Positions 16,550 through 25,698 of a stretch of DNA of 64,000 bases are shown piece after piece; position 1 is the stretch's first letter; each line of letters begins with the position of its first letter. The position numbers and the translations under genes are program-made. Origin of the DNA: Streptomyces bikiniensis (GTDB lineage Bacteria; Actinomycetota; Actinomycetes; Streptomycetales; Streptomycetaceae); NCBI GenBank assembly GCA_000716465.1, contig JNWL01000002.1, positions 389,644 to 453,643 of the forward strand, given 5' to 3'. The notes below the pieces were generated by a model, which was given only the letters and a program-made list of their open reading frames with translations, did not search any database and was not told the origin of the DNA.

Positions 16550-17719
16550 TTGTTCAACGCTCCGCTCCACCCGTCTTCCCTCTCCGCTGTCCAGCACCCG
16601 CTCGCCGTCTACGGCTGGGACGAGGGCTGGGAGGCCGAGTTCGCCCCGTACGCCGCCCAGGGGCTCGTTCCTGGGCGGGTCGTCCGGGTCGATCGCGGTC
16701 AGTGTGATGTGGCCACCCCTGACGGTGTCGTTCGTGCCGATACCGCGTTCGTCGTTCTTCATGACCCGATGAAGGTCGTGTGCACGGGGGACTGGGTCGC
16801 CGTCGACCCCGAGGGCGGTGATCCGCGGTACGCGCGGACGATCCTGCCTCGGCGGACCGCCTTCGTCCGGTCGACGTCGTCCAAGCGGTCCGAGGGCCAG
16901 GTGCTGGCCACTAACATCGATCACATCGTCATCTGTGTGTCGCTCGCGGTCGAACTCGACCTCGGGCGGATCGAACGGTTCCTCGCGCTCGCGATGTCCA
17001 GTTCGAGCGGTGAGGCACTGCTGCGTACGCCAGCGGACTCCTGGGAGTCCGGCGCCCAGCCGATCGTCGTCCTCACCAAGGCGGACCTCGTCCCCGACCC
17101 CGTCGGTCTCTCCTACCTCGTCGAGGACGTCGAGACCGTCGCCCCCGGCGTGCAGGTGCTGCCCCTCAGCTCGGTCACGGGCGAGGGGACCGACGTGCTC
17201 TCCGCCGTGCTGGCGGGCGGTACGACCGTACTGCTCGGAGTCTCCGGCGCCGGCAAGTCCACCCTCGCCAACGCCCTCGTCGGCGAGGACGTCATGGCCG
17301 TCCAGGCCGCCCGCGACGTCGACGGCAAGGGCCGGCACACCACCACGACCCGCAACCTCTTCGTCCTGCCGGGCGGGGGCGTCCTCATCGACACCCCCGG
17401 CCTGCGCGGCGTCGGACTCTGGGACGCCGAGGCCGGCGTCGGCCAGGTCTTCTCCGAGATCGAGGAACTGGCCCGGGACTGCCGCTTCCACGACTGCGCC
17501 CACGAGGCGGAGCCGGGCTGCGCCGTGGCGGCCGCCATCGAGGACGGCACCCTGCCCGTCCGCCGCCTGGAGAGCTTCCGCAAGCTCATGCGCGAGAACC
17601 AGCGCCTCGTCGCCAAGACCGACGCCCGTCTCCGCGGCGAGATCCGCAGGGACTGGAAGCGCGCGATGGCCGCCGGCCGTGCCGCCGTCGAGTTCAAGCG
17701 CAACGGGCGTCTGCGGTAG
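16550..17719 (+). CDS. rsgA: Ribosome small-subunit-dependent GTPase A
   Basis: The protein has 389 residues and is a circularly permuted GTPase that assists maturation of the 30S subunit. An N-terminal OB-like domain (VVRVDRGQCDVATPDG) is followed by the GTPase motifs in permuted order: G4 LTKAD, then G1 GVSGAGKST, then G3 DTPGLRG. A C-terminal zinc-binding segment with DCRFHDCAHEAEPGC follows. The start is a TTG with GAAGGG six bases upstream; no better ATG or GTG lies near the expected N-terminus. It is preceded by the 23-codon ORF and followed by the Ada/AlkA gene on the same strand. Confidence 0.9.
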   Translation: MFNAPLHPSSLSAVQHPLAVYGWDEGWEAEFAPYAAQGLVPGRVVRVDRGQCDVATPDGVVRADTAFVVLHDPMKVVCTGDWVAVDPEGGDPRYARTILPRRTAFVRSTSSKRSEGQVLATNIDHIVICVSLAVELDLGRIERFLALAMSSSSGEALLRTPADSWESGAQPIVVLTKADLVPDPVGLSYLVEDVETVAPGVQVLPLSSVTGEGTDVLSAVLAGGTTVLLGVSGAGKSTLANALVGEDVMAVQAARDVDGKGRHTTTTRNLFVLPGGGVLIDTPGLRGVGLWDAEAGVGQVFSEIEELARDCRFHDCAHEAEPGCAVAAAIEDGTLPVRRLESFRKLMRENQRLVAKTDARLRGEIRRDWKRAMAAGRAAVEFKRNGRLR

Positions 17720-17824
17720 CCCGTACGCGGCAGCGGTCCGTATGGGCGGGGGCGTACGGCTCCGGGGAACGTGGTGTCCGAAAACCGCGAGCCCCGGGCC
17801 GTCCGCCCCCGCACACTGGAGACC

Positions 17825-19222
17825 GTGAGGGACGACGACACCCGCTACGAGGCGGTCAGCAGCAGGGACGCGCGGTTCGACGGAGAGTTCTTCTTCGCCG
17901 TCCGGACCACCGGCATCTACTGCCGCCCCAGCTGCCCCGCCGTCACCCCCAAGCGGCGGAACGTCGCCTTCTTCCCGACCGCCGCCGCCGCCCAGGGCCA
18001 CGGCTTCCGGGCCTGCCGCCGCTGCCGCCCGGACGCCGTGCCCGGCTCCGCCGAGTGGAACGTACGGGCCGACGTCGTCGGACGCGCCGTGCGCCTGATC
18101 GGCGACGGCGTCGTCGACCGCGAGGGCGTCCCCGGCCTCGCCGGACGCCTCGGCTACAGCACCCGGCAGGTCCAGCGCCAGCTCACCGCCGAACTCGGCG
18201 CAGGACCCGTCGCCCTCGCCCGCGCCCAGCGGGCCCACACCGCCCGGCTGCTGCTCCAGACCACCGGACTCCCCGTCACCGAGATCGCCTTCGCGGCCGG
18301 CTTCGCCAGCGTCCGCCAGTTCAACGACACGATCCGCGCCGTCTACGCCCGCACCCCCACCGCCCTGCGCGCCGAGGCCGGGACCGGCGCGGGAGCCCGT
18401 ACCGCCCTCGCCGCCGGGGTGCCGCTGCGGCTCGCCCACCGGGGGCCGTACGCCGCCGGCGAGGTCTTCGACCTGCTCGCCGCCGAGGCCGTGTCCCGCG
18501 TCGAGGAGGTCACGGGCGCCCCCGGCGCCCGCACCTACCGGCGCACCCTCCGCCTCCCGTACGGCACCGGGATCGTCTCCGTGGACGAGCGCTCCGCCGG
18601 GCGCTGGCTGGACGCCCGCATCCACCTCACCGAGCTGCGCGACCTGACCACCGCCGTGCACCGCCTCCGTCGCCTCTTCGACCTGGACGCCGACCCGTAC
18701 GCCGTCGCGGAACGCCTCGGGGCCGCGCCCGGCCTCGCCGCCGAGGTGGCCGCCCGGCCCGGTGTGCGCTCCCCGGGCACGGCCGAGCCCGAGGAGTTCG
18801 CGCTGCGGACCCTCCTCGGCGCCGAGGAGTCCGCCCGGGCCGTCGAGGAGCACGGCACCCCCCTGGCCACCGCCTGCGGCGCCCTCACCCACCTCTTCCC
18901 CGCGCCCCGGCACCTGACCGGCCACCCCGTCGCGGGGCCGCTGGCCCGCGCGCTCGCCGACGGAGCCGTACGCCTCGATCCCGGCGCCGACCGCGACGAG
19001 GCCGAGCGCGCGCTGCTCGCCGTCCCCGGAGTGACCCCCGGGGCCGCCGCCCTGATCCGGATGCGGGCCCTCGGGGACCCCGACGTGTTCCCGGGGGCCG
19101 GCCCCGATGCCGCCCTGGCGGAAGGGCCGGGCGGCCCGGAGGCCGAGGCGTGGCGGCCCTGGCGCTCGTACGCCGCCCGCTACCTCGGGGTTCCCGTCAC
19201 CCCGGGCCCCCGCCCCGCGTGA
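17825..19222 (+). CDS. Ada-type regulatory/AlkA-type DNA-3-methyladenine glycosylase fusion
   Basis: The protein has 465 residues from the GTG at 17825; an in-frame GTG at 17771 is possible. The N-terminus (DTRYEAVSSRDARFDGEFFF) carries the Ada zinc/methyl-acceptor motif YCRPSCPA with a second pair CRRC. An AraC-type helix-turn-helix follows (GYSTRQVQRQL, IAFAAGFASVRQFNDTIR), then an AlkA N-terminal beta domain (PLRLAHRGPYA) and an HhH-GPD glycosylase domain ending in ALGDPDVF, with the catalytic Asp in the final motif. The helix-hairpin-helix reads PGVTPGAAALIRMRAL and lacks the usual GPWTA tryptophan, so base-excision activity may be altered. It repairs alkylated DNA and probably senses methylation damage. 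It follows rsgA on the same strand. Confidence 0.82.
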   Translation: MRDDDTRYEAVSSRDARFDGEFFFAVRTTGIYCRPSCPAVTPKRRNVAFFPTAAAAQGHGFRACRRCRPDAVPGSAEWNVRADVVGRAVRLIGDGVVDREGVPGLAGRLGYSTRQVQRQLTAELGAGPVALARAQRAHTARLLLQTTGLPVTEIAFAAGFASVRQFNDTIRAVYARTPTALRAEAGTGAGARTALAAGVPLRLAHRGPYAAGEVFDLLAAEAVSRVEEVTGAPGARTYRRTLRLPYGTGIVSVDERSAGRWLDARIHLTELRDLTTAVHRLRRLFDLDADPYAVAERLGAAPGLAAEVAARPGVRSPGTAEPEEFALRTLLGAEESARAVEEHGTPLATACGALTHLFPAPRHLTGHPVAGPLARALADGAVRLDPGADRDEAERALLAVPGVTPGAAALIRMRALGDPDVFPGAGPDAALAEGPGGPEAEAWRPWRSYAARYLGVPVTPGPRPA

Positions 19223-19225
19223 TCC

Positions 19226-19627
19226 TCAGGAGCCCGCTCCCCGGGGGTCCTCAAGGCCCCAGCTGTGGATCCGGTGCGGGCGGATCCGGACGACCTCCTC
19301 GCTGAAGTGCGGCCCCAGGCCGTGCGGACCCACCAGCAGCTCCGCCTCGCCGCGGATCTCGACGCCCCGCACCCGCCAGGGGCGGACGCTCACCACGTCG
19401 TCCACGACCAGGGCCACCTTCGGGTTCTCCCGCAGGTTGCGCCACTTCTTCGTACGGCCCATCGCGAACCCGCCGATCAGGACGGTGCCGTCCTCCTGCG
19501 GGAAGAACCCCACCGGGTTGGCCTGCGGCTGCCCGGACGGGTCGACGGTCGCCATCCGGCCGAGCCGCCCCCGGTCCTCCGTGAGGTAGGTCCACTCCGT
19601 CTCGCTAAAACCCTCGAAATTCCTCAT
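19226..19627 (-). CDS. PPOX-class F420-dependent oxidoreductase
   Basis: This 133-residue protein has the split-barrel flavin/F420-binding fold of the pyridoxamine-5'-phosphate oxidase superfamily. Visible family features are GRLGRMATVDPSGQPQANPV near the N-terminus, GFAMGRTKKWRNLRENPKVAL in the middle and RGVEIRGEAELL, with a PHRIHSWGL C-terminus. The length is normal for the single-domain actinobacterial PPOX/F420 group, which reduces small unsaturated substrates with F420H2. The gene converges on the Ada/AlkA gene, with only 3 bases between the stops. The specific substrate cannot be told from sequence. Confidence 0.82.
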   Translation of the reverse strand: MRNFEGFSETEWTYLTEDRGRLGRMATVDPSGQPQANPVGFFPQEDGTVLIGGFAMGRTKKWRNLRENPKVALVVDDVVSVRPWRVRGVEIRGEAELLVGPHGLGPHFSEEVVRIRPHRIHSWGLEDPRGAGS

Positions 19628-19741
19628 GGGTCCAGGGTCGCGCCGATCCCGGCCCGGCGGATCGGCGGCGGGACCGACACCGCCTCCGCCTCCGGGACCA
19701 GGACCGCCGGCCTCGGGCCTCCGACCCCGGTCCCGCGGGCC

Positions 19742-20224
19742 TCAGCCCCAGAGCACCGCCCCCGCCCACGCCCCCACGATCAGCAGACAGGCGAACAGCT
19801 CCACGAGCACGCTCGTGCCGGCCGCCCGCATCACCGTCCGGGTCGCCGCCCTGGCCTGCCCGTGGCCGCCCAGGCGGAGCCGTTCCGCGAGGTAGATCCC
19901 GCCGATGAAACCCGGCACCGCGCCGACCACCGGCACCAGGACGAAGCCCAGGAGCGCGCCCACCCCGGCGTACGCCACCATCCGGCGCGTGATGCCGACC
20001 CCCCGGAACCGGCGCGCCGGCAGCTGCCAGACGATCACCTGGGTGAGGAGCAGCAGCCCGGTCGAGGAGGCGAGCAGGAGCCAGGCGAGGTCCGTCCGCT
20101 CGTGCAGCGACCACCAGAGCATCGCCGCCCACACCAGCCACGTTCCCGGCACGCCGGGCGCCAGGACCCCGAACAGGCCGAGCAGCATCACCGTCGCGAC
20201 CATCAGGAGCTGCCACACACCCAC
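19742..20224 (-). CDS. DUF456 small integral membrane protein
   Basis: The protein has 160 residues from the GTG at 20224. Four to five hydrophobic segments ([66 protein letters not shown], a C-terminal segment) and the glycine-rich [16 protein letters not shown] motif are diagnostic of DUF456. The frame stays open upstream to 20464, but that extension is proline/arginine low-complexity derived from a 9-bp tandem repeat, so the shorter start is preferred. The ribosome-binding site is weak. Function is unknown. Confidence 0.78.
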   Translation of the reverse strand: MGVWQLLMVATVMLLGLFGVLAPGVPGTWLVWAAMLWWSLHERTDLAWLLLASSTGLLLLTQVIVWQLPARRFRGVGITRRMVAYAGVGALLGFVLVPVVGAVPGFIGGIYLAERLRLGGHGQARAATRTVMRAAGTSVLVELFACLLIVGAWAGAVLWG

Positions 20225-20328
20225 GCTGCCCAGCCTGCACGACACCGCGGATTCCCGCAGGTCGCGACGGGCGGACGGGGGACGTGGGCGGCGGGCGGCG
20301 GGGGGCGGCGGCGCACGGGTTGTGCGGG

Positions 20329-20445
20329 GCATACAAGGTGTACGGGGCGTACAGGGTGCACGAGGTGTACAGGGTGCACGAGGAGTACAGGGTGCATGAG
20401 GTGTACGGGGACCATGGGGCGTACGAGTTGTGCGTGGCATACGGG
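20329..20445. repeat. Array of thirteen 9-bp units, consensus GTGYACRGG
   Basis: The units run without gaps: GCATACAAG, GTGTACGGG, GCGTACAGG, GTGCACGAG, GTGTACAGG, GTGCACGAG, GAGTACAGG, GTGCATGAG, GTGTACGGG, GACCATGGG, GCGTACGAG, TTGTGCGTG, GCATACGGG. Most contain a near-palindromic GTRYAC core. The array fills much of the gap upstream of the DUF456 gene and downstream of the LuxR-type gene. Tandem duplication explains the form; a repeated protein-binding site is possible. Confidence 0.8.
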
Positions 20446-20473
20446 GCGGGCCCGCCCCGGCCACGGGCCCGCC

Positions 20474-21457
20474 TCACCTCCGCGCGACCCACCCCTTCTC
20501 GTACGCGTGCCACCCCAGCTGCAGCCGGGTCGAGACCCCCGACAGCTCCATCAGCCCCTTCACCCGCCGCTGCACCGTCCGCAGCCCCAGGTCCAGCTGC
20601 TTCGCCACGCTCGCGTCCGTCATCCCGGCCAGCAGCAGGGAGAGGATCTCCAGGTCCACCGCGTCCGGGCCCGGCGCCTCGTCCTCGGTGATCTGCGCGC
20701 CCGCCCCCAGCCGCAGCGGCAGCGCGTCCCGCCACACCGACTCGAAGAGCCCCATCAGCGACTCCAGGAGCCCGCTCGCGTGCACCACGATCGCCGCCGG
20801 CTCCACGCCCCGCCCGGTCAGCGGCACCATCGCCAGGGACCGGTCGGCGACCACCAGCTTCGTGGGCACCCGGTCCGCGACCCGGATGAGCTCCTCGCGG
20901 CCGAGCGCCGCCGACAGCTCCATCAGCCCCGTCGGCAGGGACAGCACCTCGCGCTCGATCACCACCCGGTAGCGCACCCCGCGCCCGGCCGCCTGCTCCT
21001 CCGCGTCGTTCTCCAGGCCGGAGACCGCGATCGGCTTGCCCGTCACCAGGGCGCAGACCTCCTCCGTCGCGCCCAGCTGGAGCTGGAGGAAGCGGTGGGT
21101 CACCGCGCTCGCCCCGGTCACCACCTCCACCAGGTCGTGCACGGCCGCCTCCGCCGCCTCCGCCCGGTACTCCTCGGCGAGCAGCGCCGCCGCCAGCTCC
21201 GCCTGCTCCAGCTCGTGGCGCTGCTGGGTGAGCAGCGCGCCCAGCGCCACCCCGGGCGGGGCCGCGACCCACCGCCCGGTGCGGGCCGAGGACTGGGCGG
21301 CGAGCCCCTGCGACTCCAGGCGGCGCAGCGCCCGCTCGGTCTCCCGCTCGGGCAGGGCGAGCCGATGGGCGAGGTCCGTGACCTCGGCCGCGCCCAGTGC
21401 GACCAGAGCGCGGTACGCCGATTCCTGGCGCTCGTCGAGTCCTATCGCTCCCAGCAT
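20474..21457 (-). CDS. LuxR-type helix-turn-helix regulator with TrmB-like N-terminal domain
   Basis: The protein has 327 residues from the ATG at 21457, preferred over an upstream in-frame start at 21517 because the family begins LGAIGLDERQESAYRAL. The N-terminal winged-helix segment (DLAHRLALPERETERAL) resembles TrmB-type regulators. The centre has no recognised ligand domain. The C-terminal LuxR/GerE DNA-binding domain carries LEILSLLLAGMTDASVAKQL and LGLRTVQRRVKGLM. This architecture is common in Streptomyces regulators located beside secreted proteases. It diverges from the S8 protease gene, with 233 bases between starts, so control of that gene is a reasonable inference. Confidence 0.78.
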   Translation of the reverse strand: MLGAIGLDERQESAYRALVALGAAEVTDLAHRLALPERETERALRRLESQGLAAQSSARTGRWVAAPPGVALGALLTQQRHELEQAELAAALLAEEYRAEAAEAAVHDLVEVVTGASAVTHRFLQLQLGATEEVCALVTGKPIAVSGLENDAEEQAAGRGVRYRVVIEREVLSLPTGLMELSAALGREELIRVADRVPTKLVVADRSLAMVPLTGRGVEPAAIVVHASGLLESLMGLFESVWRDALPLRLGAGAQITEDEAPGPDAVDLEILSLLLAGMTDASVAKQLDLGLRTVQRRVKGLMELSGVSTRLQLGWHAYEKGWVARR

Positions 21458-21690
21458 GGATGCCCCACCCCTCGCCGCACCTCCGCCGGGCGTCCCGCGT
21501 CTTCCGGGGACGTTCACCGGAGGCTTTCGTTCCGTTGGTGACCTGGCGGGAAACGGCCACGGCGTATTCCCGCCGGGCTCATCATCCCTGCACCGCCCTC
21601 ACCTCTGCCAATGTGGCGCCACCGCAGCACCAACAGCCTCCGGGAACGGGCGACTTGCACCGCCGTGCCCGGAATCAGATGGGGAGAGCG

Positions 21691-24600
21691 ATGCGTCCGA
21701 TTTCGCGTACGGTCCTGGGGGCGGCGACCGCCGCCGTCCTGGCCGCCACCGCGGTCGCGCCGTCCGTGGCGAACGAGCCACGGGACGGCACGGCCGGCAA
21801 GCGACCCCTGGTCGGCGGTGAGGCCTCGGCCCGCACCGGGGCACGGACCGCCACGGTGACCCTGGTCACCGGCGACCGCGTCCTGGTCACCCGCGACGCC
21901 GCGGGCAACCCGGCAGCCGCGGCCCTGCCCCGCGAGGACGGGACGGTCCCCTTCGTCCAGACCCGCCGCACCGGCCAGGACCTGTACGTCTACCCGGAGA
22001 CCGCCACCGCCGCGCTCGCCGCCGGACGCGTCGACGAGGAGCTCTTCAACGTCACCGGCCTGATCCGCCAGGGCTACGACGACGCCGCCACCACAGCCCT
22101 CCCCCTCATCGCGGTCTACGGCTCCGACGTCGCCCGCTCCGTCCCCCTCGCCCCGCGCGGGGCCCGGCGCGGCCAGGTCCTCAAGGTCGTCGACGGGGTC
22201 GCCCTCCAGGCCGAGAAGAAGACCGCGGCCACCTTCTGGGCCGAGGTCGGCCTGTCCGGCGCCGACGCCCCGAAGGCCCGCACCGCCTCCGGCACGAAGA
22301 CCGCCTCCGGCACGAAGACCGCCTCCGGCACGAAGACCGCCTCCGGCACGAAGACCACCTCCGGCACGAAGACCACCTCCGGCACGAAGACCGCCTCCGG
22401 CATCGAGAAGCTCTGGCTCGACCGCAAGGTCGGGGCCACCCTGGAGCGCTCCACGAAGCAGGTCCACGCCCCCGAGGCCTGGGCCGCCGGCTACGACGGC
22501 AAGGGCACCAGGGTCGCCGTCCTCGACACCGGCGCCGACGCCGACCACCCCGACCTCAAGGGCCGCGTCGTCGCCTCGGAGAACTTCACCGACTCCGACA
22601 CCGCCGGCGACCGCCAGGGCCACGGCACCCACACCCTCTCCACCGTCGGCGGCTCCGGCGCCGCGAGCGGCGGCAGGAAGAAGGGCGTCGCGCCCGGCGC
22701 GGAACTCCTCAACGGCAAGGTCCTCGACGACTCCGGCTCCGGCGCGATCTCCTGGATCATCGCCGGCATGGAGTGGGCCGTCGCCCAGGGCGCCGACGTC
22801 GTCTCCATGAGCCTCGGCAGCCCCGTCCCCACCGACTGCACCGACCCGATGAGCACCGCCGCCGAGGAACTCGCCCGGAACGAGGGCACCCTCTTCGTCG
22901 TCGCCGCCGGAAACACGGGCCCCTCCCTCAACACGGTCTCCTCGCCCGGCTGCGCGCCCGGCGTCCTCACCGTCGGCGCCACCGACCGCGACGACTCCAC
23001 CGCGTACTTCTCCAGCCGCGGCCCGACGCTCGTGAACCACACCCTCAAGCCGGAGATCGCCGCGCCCGGCGTCGCCATCTCCGCCGCCGCCGCGGGCGGC
23101 CGGGGCGTGTACGCCTACCAGTCCATGTCCGGTACGTCGATGGCCACCCCGCACGTCGCGGGCGCCGCCGCCATCGTCAAGCAGCGCCACCCCGACTGGA
23201 CCGCCCAGCAGATCAAGGCCGCGCTCGTCGCCTCGGCCGAGAGCGACGTCCCCGGCGATGTCCGCGAGGTCGGCGGCGGCCGTCTCGACGTCAAGGCCGC
23301 GATCGACCAGAAGGTCCTCGGCGCCCCCGCCGTCCAGGGCGGCACCTTCCACTGGCCGCAGGACAGGACCGACCGCACCATCGTCTCCGTCCCGTACACC
23401 AACACCTCCGGCGCCCCCGTCACCCTGAACCTCTCCGTGGAGAAGGTCACCGGCAACGACGGCTCCCGCGTACGGAGTTCGGTCGCCCGCCTCGGCAAGC
23501 GGACCGTCACCGTCCCCGCCGGCGCCACCGTGAAGGTCCCGCTGGAGCTCGACCCCGCCGCCCGCCTGGACCGCGCCCAGTACGGCGACGTCACCGGCCG
23601 CGTGATCGCCACCGGCAAGGGAGGCGTCCACGTCTCCACCCCGTTCTCCCTCCACGTCGAGCCGGAGACCGTCACCCTCCGCGTCAAGCTGATCGACCGC
23701 CTCGGCGAGCCCGCCTCCGGCGCCTCCTCCCTCGACGTCATCGGCACCGACGACGCCACCGGCGAGCGCCGCTTCAACGAGGGCGCCACCGACCAGGTCT
23801 TCCGCCTGCGCCCCGGCAGCTACTTCCTCTCCTCCTACGTCACCACGCCCGACCCGGGCGAGGGCGCGACGCTGAACGACTCGCTCAGCTACCTCGGCCG
23901 CCCGCAGCTGGAGCTGAACAAGGACACCACCGTCGTCCTCGACGCACGCAAGGCCCACAAGCTCTCCGTGCGGACCGACAAGGACACCGAACTCCGCGGC
24001 GCCACCCTCGCGTTCGCCCGCTCCTGGGACGACACCTGGACACACGCCAGCACCGCCGCCGGACCGCGCACCCTCCGCGCGTACTACGCCTCGGTCGAAG
24101 GCCGCGCCGACGACGGAGACTTCGAGTTCGGCAGCTACTGGCGGGCCGCCGCCCCGCAGATCACCTCGCTGCGCACCACCGACGGCCTGACCCTGCACCC
24201 GCTCACCGGCTCGATCGCCTCCGACAACCTCGACGGCACCGGCTCCGCCCGCCTCGTCGACGCCGGGACCGGCACCCCCGACGAGCTGAAGGCCGCCGAC
24301 GTCAAGGGCCGCGTCGCCCTCGTCCGGCTCCCCGACGACAGCAACCAGGCGAGCACCCTCGCCCGCGACGCCAAGGCCGCCGGAGCCGTCGCCGTCGTCG
24401 CGCACCACACGGCCCCCGGCCGCTGGTACCCCGGCGGGGGCTTCATGGGCAACGGCCTCCCCGTCCTCTCCGTCCCCTCCACCGAGGCCGCCGCGCTCCT
24501 GAGAAAGCTGGCCGCCGGCCCGGTCACCCTCGCCTGGAAGGCCACCGCGAAGAGCCCGTACGTCTACAACCTGGCGTTTCCCGAGACCGGCACGATCCGC

Positions 24601-25575
24601 TCCGGCAAGGAGTACCGGGTCCGCGACCGCGACCTGGGCCGCACGGAGTCCGCGTACGGCTCCGCCGGTACCGCCGCCGACTTCCTCGACAGCCCCGCCG
24701 CGTACCGCCCCGACGGCACCCGCGTCTTCTTCGGCTCCCTCGAATCGGTCCCCGTGCCCGGCACCCGCACCGAGTACTACTCGACCGGCGACACCGCCTG
24801 GGAGCAGCTGATCGGCAGCAACTTCCCCTTCGGCGAACTCATGGTCGGCACCCGTCACGCCTACGAGCCGGGGGAGAGGCGCACCGAGCGCTGGTACGAC
24901 GGCGTCCTCGCCCCCACCGCCCCGCGCGACGCCACCGGGAAGCCGGTCCTCGTCTCCGAGCGCCAGGGCAACCTCATCGGCTTCGCCGCCGCCATGTGGG
25001 GCGACGCCACCCACCACGCCGAGCCCGGCTCCTTCGGCGACATCGGCAACCTCCGCCTCCACCGGAACGGCGAACTCCTCGGCGAGACCGGCTGGCCGTT
25101 CGGCGTCTTCGAGGTACCGGCCGAAGCCGGGACGTACAGGCTCGAACAGAACACCATGAAGATCGGCAGCAAGGTGTGGGCCCGCTCCACCTCCGTCAAC
25201 TCGGTGTGGGAATTCACCTCCAAGCTTGACGAGAACGTCTATTCTCAGGGCATCCCGATTCTCTTCCCCCGGTACGACCTTCCGGAGGACGGCCTCAAGA
25301 CCCTCGCCGCGACAGACGGCCAGCACATCGGCCTCACCGCGACGGGACACGCGGGCTACACCCCCGCGGCGCTCACCTCGGCCAGGCTCTCGTACTCCTA
25401 CGACGGCGGTACGACCTGGACCGAAGCGCGGGTCTCCCAGCAGGGCGGCCGCTGGACCGCGACCGTGAACCACGCGGGCGCGACCGGCGAGCAGGTCACC
25501 CTGAGGACCGAACTGACGGACGCCAGGGGCAACTCCGTCACCCAGACCGTGGTCCGCGCTTACGACGTGCGCTGA
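21691..25575 (+). CDS. Large secreted S8 (subtilisin-like) serine protease
   Basis: The protein has 1294 residues from the ATG at 21691, with GGGGAGA just upstream. A signal peptide (RPISRTVLGAATAAVLAA) precedes a propeptide, a seven-copy six-residue ASGTKT repeat, and the S8 catalytic domain. The catalytic residues are D279 in VAVLDTGAD, H311 in GHGTHT and S483 in SGTSMATPHVAG. About 750 further residues follow, rich in beta structure and including a PA-like inserted segment (RVALVRLPDDSNQ) and C-terminal Ig-like modules (LSYSYDGGTTW). It acts outside the cell, probably in nutrient proteolysis; all catalytic residues are intact. A divergent LuxR-type regulator lies upstream and a hairpin terminator at 25583-25630 follows. 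Confidence 0.9.
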   Translation: MRPISRTVLGAATAAVLAATAVAPSVANEPRDGTAGKRPLVGGEASARTGARTATVTLVTGDRVLVTRDAAGNPAAAALPREDGTVPFVQTRRTGQDLYVYPETATAALAAGRVDEELFNVTGLIRQGYDDAATTALPLIAVYGSDVARSVPLAPRGARRGQVLKVVDGVALQAEKKTAATFWAEVGLSGADAPKARTASGTKTASGTKTASGTKTASGTKTTSGTKTTSGTKTASGIEKLWLDRKVGATLERSTKQVHAPEAWAAGYDGKGTRVAVLDTGADADHPDLKGRVVASENFTDSDTAGDRQGHGTHTLSTVGGSGAASGGRKKGVAPGAELLNGKVLDDSGSGAISWIIAGMEWAVAQGADVVSMSLGSPVPTDCTDPMSTAAEELARNEGTLFVVAAGNTGPSLNTVSSPGCAPGVLTVGATDRDDSTAYFSSRGPTLVNHTLKPEIAAPGVAISAAAAGGRGVYAYQSMSGTSMATPHVAGAAAIVKQRHPDWTAQQIKAALVASAESDVPGDVREVGGGRLDVKAAIDQKVLGAPAVQGGTFHWPQDRTDRTIVSVPYTNTSGAPVTLNLSVEKVTGNDGSRVRSSVARLGKRTVTVPAGATVKVPLELDPAARLDRAQYGDVTGRVIATGKGGVHVSTPFSLHVEPETVTLRVKLIDRLGEPASGASSLDVIGTDDATGERRFNEGATDQVFRLRPGSYFLSSYVTTPDPGEGATLNDSLSYLGRPQLELNKDTTVVLDARKAHKLSVRTDKDTELRGATLAFARSWDDTWTHASTAAGPRTLRAYYASVEGRADDGDFEFGSYWRAAAPQITSLRTTDGLTLHPLTGSIASDNLDGTGSARLVDAGTGTPDELKAADVKGRVALVRLPDDSNQASTLARDAKAAGAVAVVAHHTAPGRWYPGGGFMGNGLPVLSVPSTEAAALLRKLAAGPVTLAWKATAKSPYVYNLAFPETGTIRSGKEYRVRDRDLGRTESAYGSAGTAADFLDSPAAYRPDGTRVFFGSLESVPVPGTRTEYYSTGDTAWEQLIGSNFPFGELMVGTRHAYEPGERRTERWYDGVLAPTAPRDATGKPVLVSERQGNLIGFAAAMWGDATHHAEPGSFGDIGNLRLHRNGELLGETGWPFGVFEVPAEAGTYRLEQNTMKIGSKVWARSTSVNSVWEFTSKLDENVYSQGIPILFPRYDLPEDGLKTLAATDGQHIGLTATGHAGYTPAALTSARLSYSYDGGTTWTEARVSQQGGRWTATVNHAGATGEQVTLRTELTDARGNSVTQTVVRAYDVR
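22282..22407 (+). repeat. Seven tandem 18-bp repeats inside the S8 protease gene
   Basis: ACCGCCTCCGGCACGAAG is repeated seven times with only 1-3 base changes, encoding (T-A/T-S-G-T-K) units between propeptide and catalytic domain. The near-identity at nucleotide level indicates recent slippage or unequal crossover. Copy-number change would alter linker length without breaking the frame. Confidence 0.92.
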
Positions 25576-25582
25576 CCACGCC

Positions 25583-25630
25583 GGTCCGCCGGGCGTCCTT
25601 CCCGTGGGGGGTGGGGTCGCCCGGTGGACC
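25583..25630 (+). terminator. Hairpin terminator after the S8 protease
   Basis: GGTCCGCCGGGCG (25583-25595) pairs with CGCCCGGTGGACC (25618-25630) with one G-T pair. The long loop itself contains G-runs. It starts 8 bases after the protease stop. Confidence 0.6.
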
Positions 25631-25698
25631 ACCCATTCGTCGCAACGCTTTTTCCGATGTGCCGTTTTCGGGCCCCTCGCGCGGTGGACAATAAGGGC

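Noticed and set aside
16328..18925. Minus-strand frame of 865 codons opposite rsgA and the Ada/AlkA gene
   Set aside because: Antisense to two genes with complete catalytic motifs; composition typical of a shadow frame.
20329..20445. Considered as a CRISPR array
   Set aside because: Units are 9 bp with no spacers and no cas genes nearby; it is a simple tandem repeat.
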